Part shown: positions 1-3,984 of the stretch, one piece after another
Position numbering within the stretch: position 1 is the stretch's first letter
Layout of the letters: each line of letters begins with the position of its first letter
From: Nanobdellati archaeon
Lineage (GTDB): Archaea > B1Sed10-29 > WALL01 > WAMD01
Direction of reading: 5' to 3'
DNA: 7,267 nucleotides
Assembly: GCA_015522495.1 (NCBI GenBank)
Contig: WAMD01000020.1
Location: 1-7,267, forward strand
The notes under the pieces: generated by a model
Database searches by the model: none
What the model saw: only the letters and a program-made list of their open reading frames with translations
Told to the model about the DNA's origin: nothing
Made by a program: the position numbers and the translations under genes

Positions 1-87
1 CGTTTGGTAGTGTCCTGCAATGATGACATAGCTCAATGCAGTTGCTATCACAACCAGCAGCACCCAGATTGAAGTGTATTTATTCAT
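1..87 (-). CDS. N-terminus of a membrane or secreted protein, cut by the left edge
   Basis: Twenty-nine codons are visible from an ATG at 85-87 to the window edge. The peptide begins MNKYTSIW, and residues 8-25 are almost all hydrophobic (VLLVVIATALSYVIIAG), as in a signal anchor or first membrane helix. The start is supported by a perfect GAGGTGA ribosome binding site (fwd 92-98) four bases upstream, the same spacing as other internal genes here. No TATA box is evident between this gene and the structured element at 102-191, so it may be translated from a transcript that begins at or before the upstream tRNA-Pro. Function cannot be told from 29 residues. Confidence 0.75.
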   Translation of the reverse strand, partial: MNKYTSIWVLLVVIATALSYVIIAGHYQT

Positions 88-101
88 TCCCTCACCTCTA
101 A

Positions 102-191
102 GCCCAAAGCTGACTGGGATTCAAACAGGCCGTCACGTCGGCCTGCGGACGAACACAAATTCGCCTCTCGGCGATTGGGCATAAAGCCCAA
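102..191 (-). ncRNA. Structured RNA-like element A, 3' of tRNA-Pro (candidate)
   Basis: Read on the minus strand, it starts directly after the tRNA-Pro discriminator base. It contains a hairpin TTGGGC-TTTAT-GCCCAA (191-175), a hairpin TCGCC-GAGA-GGCGA, a conserved core (129-167) and a 7-bp hairpin at 126-145 with a six-base loop. A second TTGGGC (107-102) could pair with GCCCAA (180-175) and close the whole element. The core recurs at 3812-3850. It could be a tRNA trailer that becomes a small RNA, or a 5' leader of the membrane-protein gene that starts at 87. I do not recognise a known RNA family. Confidence 0.5.
129..167 (-). repeat. 39-base conserved core, copy A
   Basis: It matches 3812-3850 at 36 of 39 positions, in the same orientation. 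Both copies contain the minus-strand segments GTTCGTCCGCAGG and CGACGTGACGGC. Its near edge lies 24 bases from the 3' end of tRNA-Pro. The other copy lies 25 bases from tRNA-Thr. Confidence 0.85.
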
Positions 192-255
192 TGGGGCCGC
201 CGAGATTTGAACTCGGGTCACCGGCTGTTCAGGGGGAGCACCTTGCTCCCTCTTT

Positions 256-294
256 GGAAGAGGATAGAGGGAGAAACCGTAGGTGTCTCCCCTC
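256..294 (-). repeat. 39-bp direct repeat in tRNA-Pro intron, copy 1
   Basis: Identical over 39 bases to 328-366 with a period of 72. On the minus strand each copy can fold into GGGAGA...TCTCCC with an 11-base loop. The CCTCTTCC at its end pairs with the sequence that follows. Confidence 0.95.
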
Positions 295-327
295 ATCTCA
301 CACTCCTTCTAACCACTCCTCCCAAAG

Positions 328-366
328 GGAAGAGGATAGAGGGAGAAACCGTAGGTGTCTCCCCTC
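328..366 (-). repeat. 39-bp direct repeat in tRNA-Pro intron, copy 2
   Basis: Second identical copy. Its outer base (366) is position 37 of the tRNA, so the repeat begins right at the 5' splice site. The 33 bases between the copies (295-327) are not repeated. On the minus strand CTCTTCCC-TTT-GGGAGGAG forms an 8-bp hairpin after this copy, while after copy 1 the equivalent is CCTCTT-CCA-AAGAGG. Confidence 0.95.
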
Positions 367-394
367 CCGAAGCCGGAAGGATGGCCTGGCTACC

Positions 395-1210
395 CTACGG
401 CCCCATATTCATTATTAAGTCAACACCATCTTTTATGCTTTCTGGGTTATATCCTCCCTCCAGCACGCCAAATAAGTGATACCTCTCTCCTAGTGAAAGT
501 ACAGTTTTGTATGGCTTTAGTGAAAACTTTAAGTAGGTCAGCCAGCCGTAGTCTTTGAAATAAGAATCAAACCCAAGCGAAAGCCCAATAACATCTGGAT
601 CAAACTCCTCCAGGACTGGCGAGAATTTGTTCCAGGATTTAAAGAAATCACCATCCCCTGAACCTGGGGGCAGTGGGAAGTTGAAGCAGTTCCCTTCTGG
701 CCTTAGCCCTGTCCCCGGGTAACCTGGGCTCTGGTGAGTGGAAAAGTAGATAACGTTATCATTCCCTAGGACTAGGTCCTGGGTCCCGTTCCCGTGGTGC
801 GCGTCTAGGTCAAGGATTGCAATTTTCTTTCCCTGCCTTGCTAGTTCTAGGGCAGTAGCTGCGATGTTGTTGAATATGCAAAATCCCATTCCCTTATCTC
901 TGGTTGCATGATGGCCAGGAGGCCTAACCAGTGCAAAGCCATTAACTTCGTAGGCCTTCCACGCTGCGCCCACAGCTAATAGACTAGCTTTCCATGTCTT
1001 TCCACACACATACGTATCTGGATCAATCCAACCTTCTTTCATTGTTTTTACTCTCTGGATGTAGTCTGGGGAGTGAGTTTTCTCAACTAGGTCAATCCTA
1101 GGCTCTGGTTCTATGTAGTCCTCTAGCTTTACCAGTGAAAGCCTTTCCGGGCTCTCGGGGTGCCCAGGCATTTTATGATCTAAGAATGTCGGGTGGAATA
1201 CAATCTTCAA
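395..1210 (-). CDS. HDAC-fold deacetylase/amidohydrolase (AcuC/AphA/class II-like)
   Basis: A 271-residue zinc amidohydrolase of the arginase/deacetylase fold, which removes acetyl groups from lysines or polyamines; the substrate here is unknown. Visible motifs, numbered from the TTG start: HPESPERL near 17-24, RPPGHH with the histidine pair at 100-101, GFCIFNN near 109-115, LDLDAHHGNGT with probable zinc ligands D136 and H138, GFDSY with the third ligand D215, and EGGYN with the catalytic tyrosine at 254. All key residues are present; the length is at the short end for the family. A TTG start at 1208-1210 is chosen because a GAGGTGA ribosome binding site (1216-1222) lies five bases before it. 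A GTG at 1217-1219 is part of that site. The gene overlaps the upstream gene by 38 bases, so the two are probably translated together. Its stop codon TAG is bases 8-10 of tRNA-Pro. Confidence 0.92.
   Translation of the reverse strand: MKIVFHPTFLDHKMPGHPESPERLSLVKLEDYIEPEPRIDLVEKTHSPDYIQRVKTMKEGWIDPDTYVCGKTWKASLLAVGAAWKAYEVNGFALVRPPGHHATRDKGMGFCIFNNIAATALELARQGKKIAILDLDAHHGNGTQDLVLGNDNVIYFSTHQSPGYPGTGLRPEGNCFNFPLPPGSGDGDFFKSWNKFSPVLEEFDPDVIGLSLGFDSYFKDYGWLTYLKFSLKPYKTVLSLGERYHLFGVLEGGYNPESIKDGVDLIMNMGP
431..438 (-). promoter_or_regulatory. TATA box for tRNA-Pro, inside the deacetylase gene
   Basis: Minus-strand GCATAAAA lies 27-34 bases before the tRNA 5' end, the usual archaeal distance. It lies within the last coding stretch of the upstream gene. 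Confidence 0.5.
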
Positions 1211-1526
1211 CCCAATCACCTCTAGGGAGTATTACTCTTTTGTATTCGAAGTTTTCAAGCTCTAACGTTACTGGTTTTGTCCAAGAGAATACCAGCCAGA
1301 ACTCCTTTATCCAGGAGCCGTTTTCCCTAGCGTAGTAAGTTCCTAGCCTAGCTAGGAGGGGTATCCAGGTCCCAGGTAGTCTTAGTCTCAGTCTTCTATC
1401 AGGGATTCCTTGTTTGACTAGTTTTACCTTGCCCAGTGGTACTTCTAGTCTTCTTTTTAGTGCTAGCACGCTCTCAACTAGGCTTAGCTCCACCACCAGG
1501 TTATTCTTTTGTACTCTGGCTTTCAC
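1173..1526 (-). CDS. Small conserved protein, PH-like family (tentative)
   Basis: A 117-residue soluble protein without membrane segments. The C-terminal half carries PGTWIPLLARLGTYYAR (about 51-67), KEFWLVF (74-80) and a PVTLELENFEYKRVILP stretch (85-101). From memory this resembles a small uncharacterised beta-rich family of archaea and actinobacteria with the pattern IPGT-IPG...GT...EFW...K.V.IEL...Y.RIV, possibly PH-like. No enzymatic motif is seen. The GTG start at 1524-1526 is the first start after an in-frame TAA six bases upstream. There is no ribosome binding site, and a TTTTTAACC box lies about 22-30 bases upstream, so the mRNA is probably leaderless. It overlaps the deacetylase gene and forms a two-gene operon that runs into tRNA-Pro. 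Confidence 0.75.
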   Translation of the reverse strand: MKARVQKNNLVVELSLVESVLALKRRLEVPLGKVKLVKQGIPDRRLRLRLPGTWIPLLARLGTYYARENGSWIKEFWLVFSWTKPVTLELENFEYKRVILPRGDWVEDCIPPDILRS

Positions 1527-1546
1527 GATTTATCTTTTGCAGTTTT

Positions 1547-1556
1547 TGGTTAAAAA
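1547..1556 (-). promoter_or_regulatory. TATA-like box of the PH-like/deacetylase operon
   Basis: Minus-strand GCTTTTTAACC lies about 22-30 bases before the GTG start at 1526. This matches a leaderless archaeal transcript. Confidence 0.45.
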
Positions 1557-1567
1557 GCAGTTGGTCC

Positions 1568-1637
1568 GCCATCCAGTTTCGGGAGAAAGCGCGTAGCGCT
1601 TTTTGGGGGAGAGGGAAACCCTTTCCCGCTGGATGGC
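1568..1637 (-). other. 70-base inverted-repeat element, possible structured RNA
   Basis: A perfect 9-bp outer stem (GCCATCCAG/CTGGATGGC) encloses two further perfect hairpins: AAAGCGC-GTA-GCGCTTT, and GGGAAA-CCC-TTTCCC. On the minus strand the outer stem can instead continue as CGGG/CCCG past an AAA bulge. It is GC-rich compared with the AT-rich intergenic DNA around it and lies between two divergent transcription units. A TTAAATAATATAAG box at 1667-1680 is 30 or more bases upstream in the minus direction, so a small RNA is possible. It could also be a miniature mobile element. The strand is uncertain. Confidence 0.45.
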
Positions 1638-1704
1638 AGTAATGTTTTGGTTTCATAGTAAACCATCTTATATTATTTAATACAGGATAATACTTAATAT
1701 TAAC

Positions 1705-1890
1705 ATGACAGAAACAGTAGCTAAACTGCTGCATGAAATACATCTTCGCCTTCAGAGGATAGAGTATGCACTCATTCCACCAACGAAAGTGCCACCTGAG
1801 GAAGCGAAGAGATTTAACAAACTGTTTCGTGAGGCTCTTTCTGGGAAAACGAAAGATTGGAGGGATGTAGATAGAGGTCTGGAAGGTTGA
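1705..1890 (+). CDS. Putative antitoxin of a RelBE-type pair
   Basis: A 61-residue acidic/basic helical protein beginning MTETVAKLLHEIHLRLQRIE and ending in DWRDVDRGLEG. The size, the lack of membrane segments and the position just upstream of a RelE-like toxin fit an antitoxin. A coiled N-terminal helix would be the likely dimerisation part and the PPEEAKRFNKLF region a toxin-wrapping segment; this is inference. The ATG has no ribosome binding site. AT-rich boxes at 1667-1681 put a TATA element about 25-38 bases upstream, so a leaderless transcript is likely. Its last 20 bases overlap the extended toxin frame. No close family name can be given. Confidence 0.7.
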   Translation: MTETVAKLLHEIHLRLQRIEYALIPPTKVPPEEAKRFNKLFREALSGKTKDWRDVDRGLEG

Positions 1891-2149
1891 ACTTGGTGGA
1901 AAGGCCGAAAAGCAGTATGTGAAACTGCCAGAGAAACTTCGTGTGAAAGTAAGAGAACTTCTTGGAACTTTAGAGTTAAACCCTTGGCCTGCTAAGTTAT
2001 ATGATCTTAAAAAGCTTGAAGGTGTGAACTTTGAGGGTTATCGTGTGAGATTAGGCAAGCTGAGGGTCATATATGCAGTGTTGGAATATGAGCGGAGAGT
2101 GTTTGTTCTTGAAATAGAGCATAGGAAGAAAGCTTATAGAAAAGTGTAA
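1871..2149 (+). CDS. RelE/ParE-family toxin, unusual start
   Basis: A probable ribosome-dependent mRNA interferase of the RelE fold. The body reads KLPEKLRVKVRELL, then NPWPAKLYDLKKLEG, GYRVRLGKLRVIYAVL and the C-terminal EIEHRKKAYRKV, the usual order of RelE strands with basic and tyrosine residues at the end. The first ordinary start (GTG, 1919) would remove the first beta strand. The frame stays open upstream as EVWKVELGGKAEKQYV, which is a proper RelE N-terminus, back to an ATA codon at 1871 that directly follows an in-frame TAG. A GGAGGG site (1859-1864) lies six bases before that ATA. Either AUA is the initiator, or the start codon has been lost and the toxin is weak or dead. From ATA the length is 92 residues, normal for the family. 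Confidence 0.85.
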   Translation: MEVWKVELGGKAEKQYVKLPEKLRVKVRELLGTLELNPWPAKLYDLKKLEGVNFEGYRVRLGKLRVIYAVLEYERRVFVLEIEHRKKAYRKV

Positions 2150-2181
2150 TCATTTTTGTATAACATGCTTGTTGGATTCAT

Positions 2182-2237
2182 GTGCCGTCACCACATTTCT
2201 TTCAGCTTTGCACTCTTTTATTTGTTGGTGACGGCAC
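2182..2237 (-). repeat. 12-bp perfect inverted repeat downstream of tRNA-Met
   Basis: The arms GTGCCGTCACCA (2182-2193) and TGGTGACGGCAC (2226-2237) enclose 32 bases. The element lies between the toxin stop and the 3' end of tRNA-Met, which converge here. It contains GTGACGGC in the same orientation as the cores at 129-167 and 3812-3850 and also lies downstream of a tRNA. It could be a folded RNA end or a processing signal. Archaeal termination does not normally need a hairpin. Confidence 0.7.
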
Positions 2238-2254
2238 TAGGTATATACTCTTTA

Positions 2255-2364
2255 TGCCGGCGGCGGGCTTTGAACCCGCGACCTCCGGATTTCCCAGGTC
2301 ACTGGGAGAGGGTCTTAACAGACCTTATGAGTCCGGCGCTCTGACCAGGCTGAGCTACGCCGGC
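2255..2364 (-). tRNA. tRNA-Met (anticodon CAT), probably elongator, with intron
   Basis: Exon 1 is 2364-2326 and exon 2 is 2290-2255. The acceptor stem is GCCGGCG/CGCCGGC, the anticodon stem CCGGA/TCCGG with loop CTCATAA, and the T arm GCGGG-TTCAAAG-CCCGC, with A73 and no encoded CCA. The 35-base intron (2291-2325) follows A37. Its splice motif is canonical: bulge TA|A, four-base-pair helix CTCA/TGGG, bulge AA|A, with GGTC/GACC as the inner stem. The G1-C72 pair argues against the initiator tRNA. An isoleucine tRNA with a modified CAT anticodon cannot be fully excluded. Confidence 0.93.
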
Positions 2365-2388
2365 TTCAGCAATATTTTAGTTCACTTG

Positions 2389-2397
2389 TTTTAAAAA
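2389..2397 (-). promoter_or_regulatory. TATA box for tRNA-Met
   Basis: TTTTTAAAA on the minus strand lies 25-33 bases before the tRNA 5' end, a standard archaeal position. It falls in the short gap after the PadR gene. Confidence 0.6.
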
Positions 2398-2407
2398 GGT
2401 TTAGATA

Positions 2408-2743
2408 CTAAGGTTTGTTCATTTCTTTGAACAAAGCGTATAGTTCTTTCCAAGCAGTGATATACTGTTCTGTTGCATCTTTTCCTTTATCTGTCAAGTG
2501 ATACTTTTTTACTCCTTTTTTCATTTCTACATCAATAAATTGCTTTTTTACCAGCCTTCTTAATAATGGATATAAGCTACCTGATTTTGCCTTCCATATA
2601 CCTGGGGTTTTTTGTGTTAACTTTTTCATTATTGCATAACCGTGTAGAGGCTTTTTCTTTAGGCTTAGTAGCACTAGAAACTCTAGTCTAGTTAGCTTGT
2701 AAGTTGGTTTCGAATGAACCAAAGATAGTATGTCAAAACTCAT
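2408..2743 (-). CDS. PadR-family transcriptional regulator
   Basis: A 111-residue winged-helix DNA-binding protein. The PadR signature is clear: LTRLEFLVLLSLKKKPLHGYAI (about 17-38), then SGSLYPLLRRLVKKQFI (54-70) and the wing with YHLTDKGKDATEQY (81-94). The C-terminal helix is short, so this is the small PadR subfamily that dimerises through one helix. PadR proteins usually repress neighbouring transport or stress genes and often their own gene; the ligand is unknown. The ATG at 2741-2743 has no clear ribosome binding site. Palindromes 10-45 bases upstream suggest self-regulation. Tiny reading frames are divergent from it on the plus strand, and tRNA-Met follows it. Confidence 0.93.
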   Translation of the reverse strand: MSFDILSLVHSKPTYKLTRLEFLVLLSLKKKPLHGYAIMKKLTQKTPGIWKAKSGSLYPLLRRLVKKQFIDVEMKKGVKKYHLTDKGKDATEQYITAWKELYALFKEMNKP

Positions 2744-2752
2744 ACCAAAACC

Positions 2753-2788
2753 TACATACTATGTATTTTTACTGATATGTAGATACAT
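2753..2788. promoter_or_regulatory. Probable PadR operator: two palindromic sites
   Basis: TACATACTATGTA (2753-2765) is a perfect palindrome around one central base, and ATGTA-GA-TACAT (2777-2788) is a second inverted repeat. ATGT/ACAT half-sites are characteristic of PadR operators. They lie between the regulator start and an AT-rich TATA region (2790-2812) that could serve both divergent directions. Self-regulation is inference. Confidence 0.6.
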
Positions 2789-2859
2789 TACATATATATA
2801 AATATATTTCTGCCAGTAGTGTATAGGAGCAGTTGCTCTGTGATGATGGAGGTGTTGAT

Positions 2860-2904
2860 ATGGCACCAAGGAGAAAGCCCAAACCAAAGCCAAAAGATGA
2901 ATGA
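2860..2904 (+). CDS. 14-residue Lys/Pro-rich peptide with strong ribosome binding site
   Basis: The frame ATG...TGA encodes MAPRRKPKPKPKDE. It is supported mainly by GGAGGTG (2848-2854) five bases before the ATG, the best such site in the window and at the same spacing as RtcB and the deacetylase. A TATA-like AT stretch lies at 2790-2812. The peptide has a run of alternating K and P and an acidic end. It is divergent from PadR and may be its target or an upstream leader peptide. A second frame from GTG at 2840 (24 codons, ending in an ATGA overlap with 2911) also crosses this region. No function can be given. Confidence 0.4.
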   Translation: MAPRRKPKPKPKDE

Positions 2905-2910
2905 GAGTAT

Positions 2911-2967
2911 ATGAAAATGATTTCAACTTTAATCCTTATTTTATTTCTTTTTTTATATTGTTATTGA
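2911..2967 (+). CDS. 18-residue hydrophobic peptide (weak candidate)
   Basis: The frame encodes MKMISTLILILFLFLYCY, which is a single membrane-spanning stretch. It starts six bases after the 14-residue frame ends. Only a weak GAGAG precedes it. AT-rich DNA readily gives such hydrophobic frames by chance, so the call rests on position and on the membrane-helix pattern. Confidence 0.22.
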   Translation: MKMISTLILILFLFLYCY

Positions 2968-3046
2968 ATATTCGATTATCTGGCTTGCTAAGTTCAGATT
3001 TATCCATCTAGGGATTATAATAGCTAAGGGTAAGTCCTTTCTTCTT
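2968..3046 (+). terminator. Gene-free stretch with T-rich tract
   Basis: No gene is seen here. The plus strand becomes T-rich at 3036-3060 (runs of T broken by C and A), just before the end of the convergent DUF116 gene. T-tracts of this kind end archaeal transcription, so this could terminate the short plus-strand unit. Confidence 0.3.
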
Positions 3047-3751
3047 TTATTTCTTTTCTTTGATCTCTTCTTTAGCATCTTTAACTATATTGGAGTTATC
3101 ATTTTGAAGATTATCTAGCCCAAGCCTCATTATCCTCTTTACTTCATTCCAGTCTACAAGCGTATTAACACAGCCACCTCTAAGGAGGGGTATGGTTTGA
3201 GGTATTATGTGGTACCTTATTGCATTATCAGCTCCTTCTCTTATTTCTGCAGGGCACGCAACACCTATCACACCCTTAGGCCTAAACTTCTTTAACATTC
3301 TAGCGGCGAATGTTCCACCAGGTACTATAACAACCTTTTCCCCCAATTTCTCTGCTTCTTCTATTATATCCTTTATTCCACATAAACCACATTTAACACA
3401 TACTATTCCTTCTTCTGGGTCAAGCCTCGCGGGGCAGTTCACATGCCTTAAACATTGGGGGAGTATTATTAACCTTTGTTCTGGAGGGATTTTTGCAAAT
3501 TCAGCCTCGTATATCCTGTTTATCAAGATAGTCTTTACGAGGTCAACAGCTTGCGTGTCTATCTTAAAAAACCAGAATATCCTCTTTATTGGGTAATCAA
3601 GTGTATTCATCAGGCCAAGCACTATTTCAGGTAAAACTATCTTTCTGTATTTCCACATTAGGTAGACAACCAAAGTTGAAGATAGTATCACACCAATGGT
3701 TAGGAGCATGATACTAACTATCCCTAGTGAGACTAAACTAAGTATGTCCAT
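3047..3751 (-). CDS. DUF116 membrane protein with metal-binding cysteines
   Basis: A 234-residue protein of the DUF116 family (PF01976), whose function is not established. Residues 5-34 form one long or two short membrane helices (IVSIMLLTIGVILSSTLVVY). The cytoplasmic domain has LPQCLRHVNCPARL (97-110) and a C118-x2-C121-x2-C124 cluster. With C100 and C106 this probably binds iron-sulfur or zinc. Further cysteines are C166 (GVACPAEI) and C194 (RGGCVNT). The tail after 210 is charged and variable. The length is normal. The ATG at 3749-3751 has no ribosome binding site, and a TTTAAA box lies 20-30 bases upstream, so it is probably leaderless. The structured element B ends about 50 bases before it. 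Confidence 0.92.
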   Translation of the reverse strand: MDILSLVSLGIVSIMLLTIGVILSSTLVVYLMWKYRKIVLPEIVLGLMNTLDYPIKRIFWFFKIDTQAVDLVKTILINRIYEAEFAKIPPEQRLIILPQCLRHVNCPARLDPEEGIVCVKCGLCGIKDIIEEAEKLGEKVVIVPGGTFAARMLKKFRPKGVIGVACPAEIREGADNAIRYHIIPQTIPLLRGGCVNTLVDWNEVKRIMRLGLDNLQNDNSNIVKDAKEEIKEKK

Positions 3752-3769
3752 ATCTTGTTTTTAGGATTA

Positions 3770-3782
3770 GGGGTTTAAATTA
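3770..3782 (-). promoter_or_regulatory. TATA box for the DUF116 gene
   Basis: CTAATTTAAACCC on the minus strand lies 20-31 bases before the ATG, matching a leaderless start. It lies between element B and the gene, so DUF116 need not depend on read-through from the tRNA. Confidence 0.5.
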
Positions 3783-3802
3783 GTAACCTATTGTCTGGAT
3801 AC

Positions 3803-3875
3803 ATGGATTGAGCCGTCACGTCGACCTGCGGACGAACACACATTTGCCTCCCATTACATGTGGCAAAGCTCCATA
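3803..3875 (-). ncRNA. Structured RNA-like element B, 3' of tRNA-Thr (candidate)
   Basis: It begins at the base after the tRNA-Thr discriminator. GAGC pairs with GCTC, and ATG with CAT, to close the element. Inside, TTTGCC...GGCAAA is the counterpart of TCGCC...GGCGA in element A, with a T-A pair replacing C-G at one position. The conserved core follows at 3812-3850. Loop sequences differ between copies while the stem and core are kept, as expected for RNA. It could be a tRNA trailer or a leader. No known family is recognised. Confidence 0.5.
3812..3850 (-). repeat. 39-base conserved core, copy B
   Basis: It differs from 129-167 at three positions only, lies on the same strand, and sits 25 bases from the tRNA-Thr 3' end. 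Confidence 0.85.
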
Positions 3876-3949
3876 AGCCTCGGCCGGGATTCGGACCCGG
3901 GACCTCTTGCTTACCAAGCAAGCGCTCTACCAAGCTGAGCTACCGAGGC
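3876..3949 (-). tRNA. tRNA-Thr (anticodon GGT)
   Basis: An intronless 74-base tRNA. The acceptor stem is GCCTCGG/CCGAGGC with discriminator T73, as reported for archaeal threonine tRNAs. The D arm is GCTC/GAGC, the anticodon stem CTTGC/GCAAG with loop TTGGTAA, and the T stem CCGGG/CCCGG. The T loop reads TCCGAAT, so position 55 is C in place of the near-universal T that becomes pseudouridine. CCA is not encoded. A TTTTAAAC box lies 26-33 bases upstream (3975-3982), right after the preceding coding gene. Confidence 0.93.
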
Positions 3950-3974
3950 ATGCGTTCCTTTTTTGAGAAAAGAG

Positions 3975-3982
3975 GTTTAAAA
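3975..3982 (-). promoter_or_regulatory. TATA box for tRNA-Thr
   Basis: TTTTAAAC on the minus strand lies 26-33 bases before the tRNA. It is squeezed between the tRNA and the stop of the tail-anchored gene at 3985. Confidence 0.6.
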
Positions 3983-3984
3983 CT

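Larger units (their letters stand above)
192..404 (-). tRNA. tRNA-Pro (anticodon CGG) with a long intron
   Basis: Exon 1 is 404-366 and exon 2 is 226-192. The 7-bp acceptor stem is GGGGCCG/CGGCCCC. The D arm has GG and A21. The anticodon stem is CCGGC/GCCGG around loop TTCGGGA, giving anticodon CGG with G37, as usual for proline. The T arm is CCGAG-TTCAAAT-CTCGG, the discriminator is A73, and CCA is not encoded. The 139-base intron (227-365) sits at the canonical 37/38 position; its edge is ambiguous by one base. GGGGAG at its start can pair with CTCCCC near its end, and anticodon bases TCGG with CTGA, giving an approximate bulge-helix-bulge. The first ten bases overlap the 3' end of the upstream coding gene. 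Splicing would need the endonuclease plus RtcB, which is also in this window. Confidence 0.92.

Noticed and set aside
256..366. Two 39-base repeats separated by 33 bases, CRISPR-like
   Set aside because: There are only two copies, both inside a tRNA intron, with one copy ending at the splice site. No further repeats, leader or cas genes are seen.
191..479. Plus-strand reading frames over tRNA-Pro and its intron
   Set aside because: They lie antisense to a well-formed tRNA and gain apparent repeats only because the intron repeat is translated.
1568..1637. H/ACA guide RNA
   Set aside because: No ACA lies about three bases after the closing stem, and the internal loop is unpaired on one side only, so there is no guide pocket.
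1501..1743. 80-codon minus-strand frame across the inverted-repeat element
   Set aside because: It crosses the 70-base hairpin element and both flanking promoters, overlaps the start of a better gene and shows no family features.
1919..2149. Toxin beginning at GTG 1919
   Set aside because: This would lose the N-terminal strand that is plainly encoded upstream in the same frame.
2840..2914. Box C/D guide RNA starting at GTGATGA (2840)
   Set aside because: No CTGA box D or D' follows within the usual 60-70 bases.
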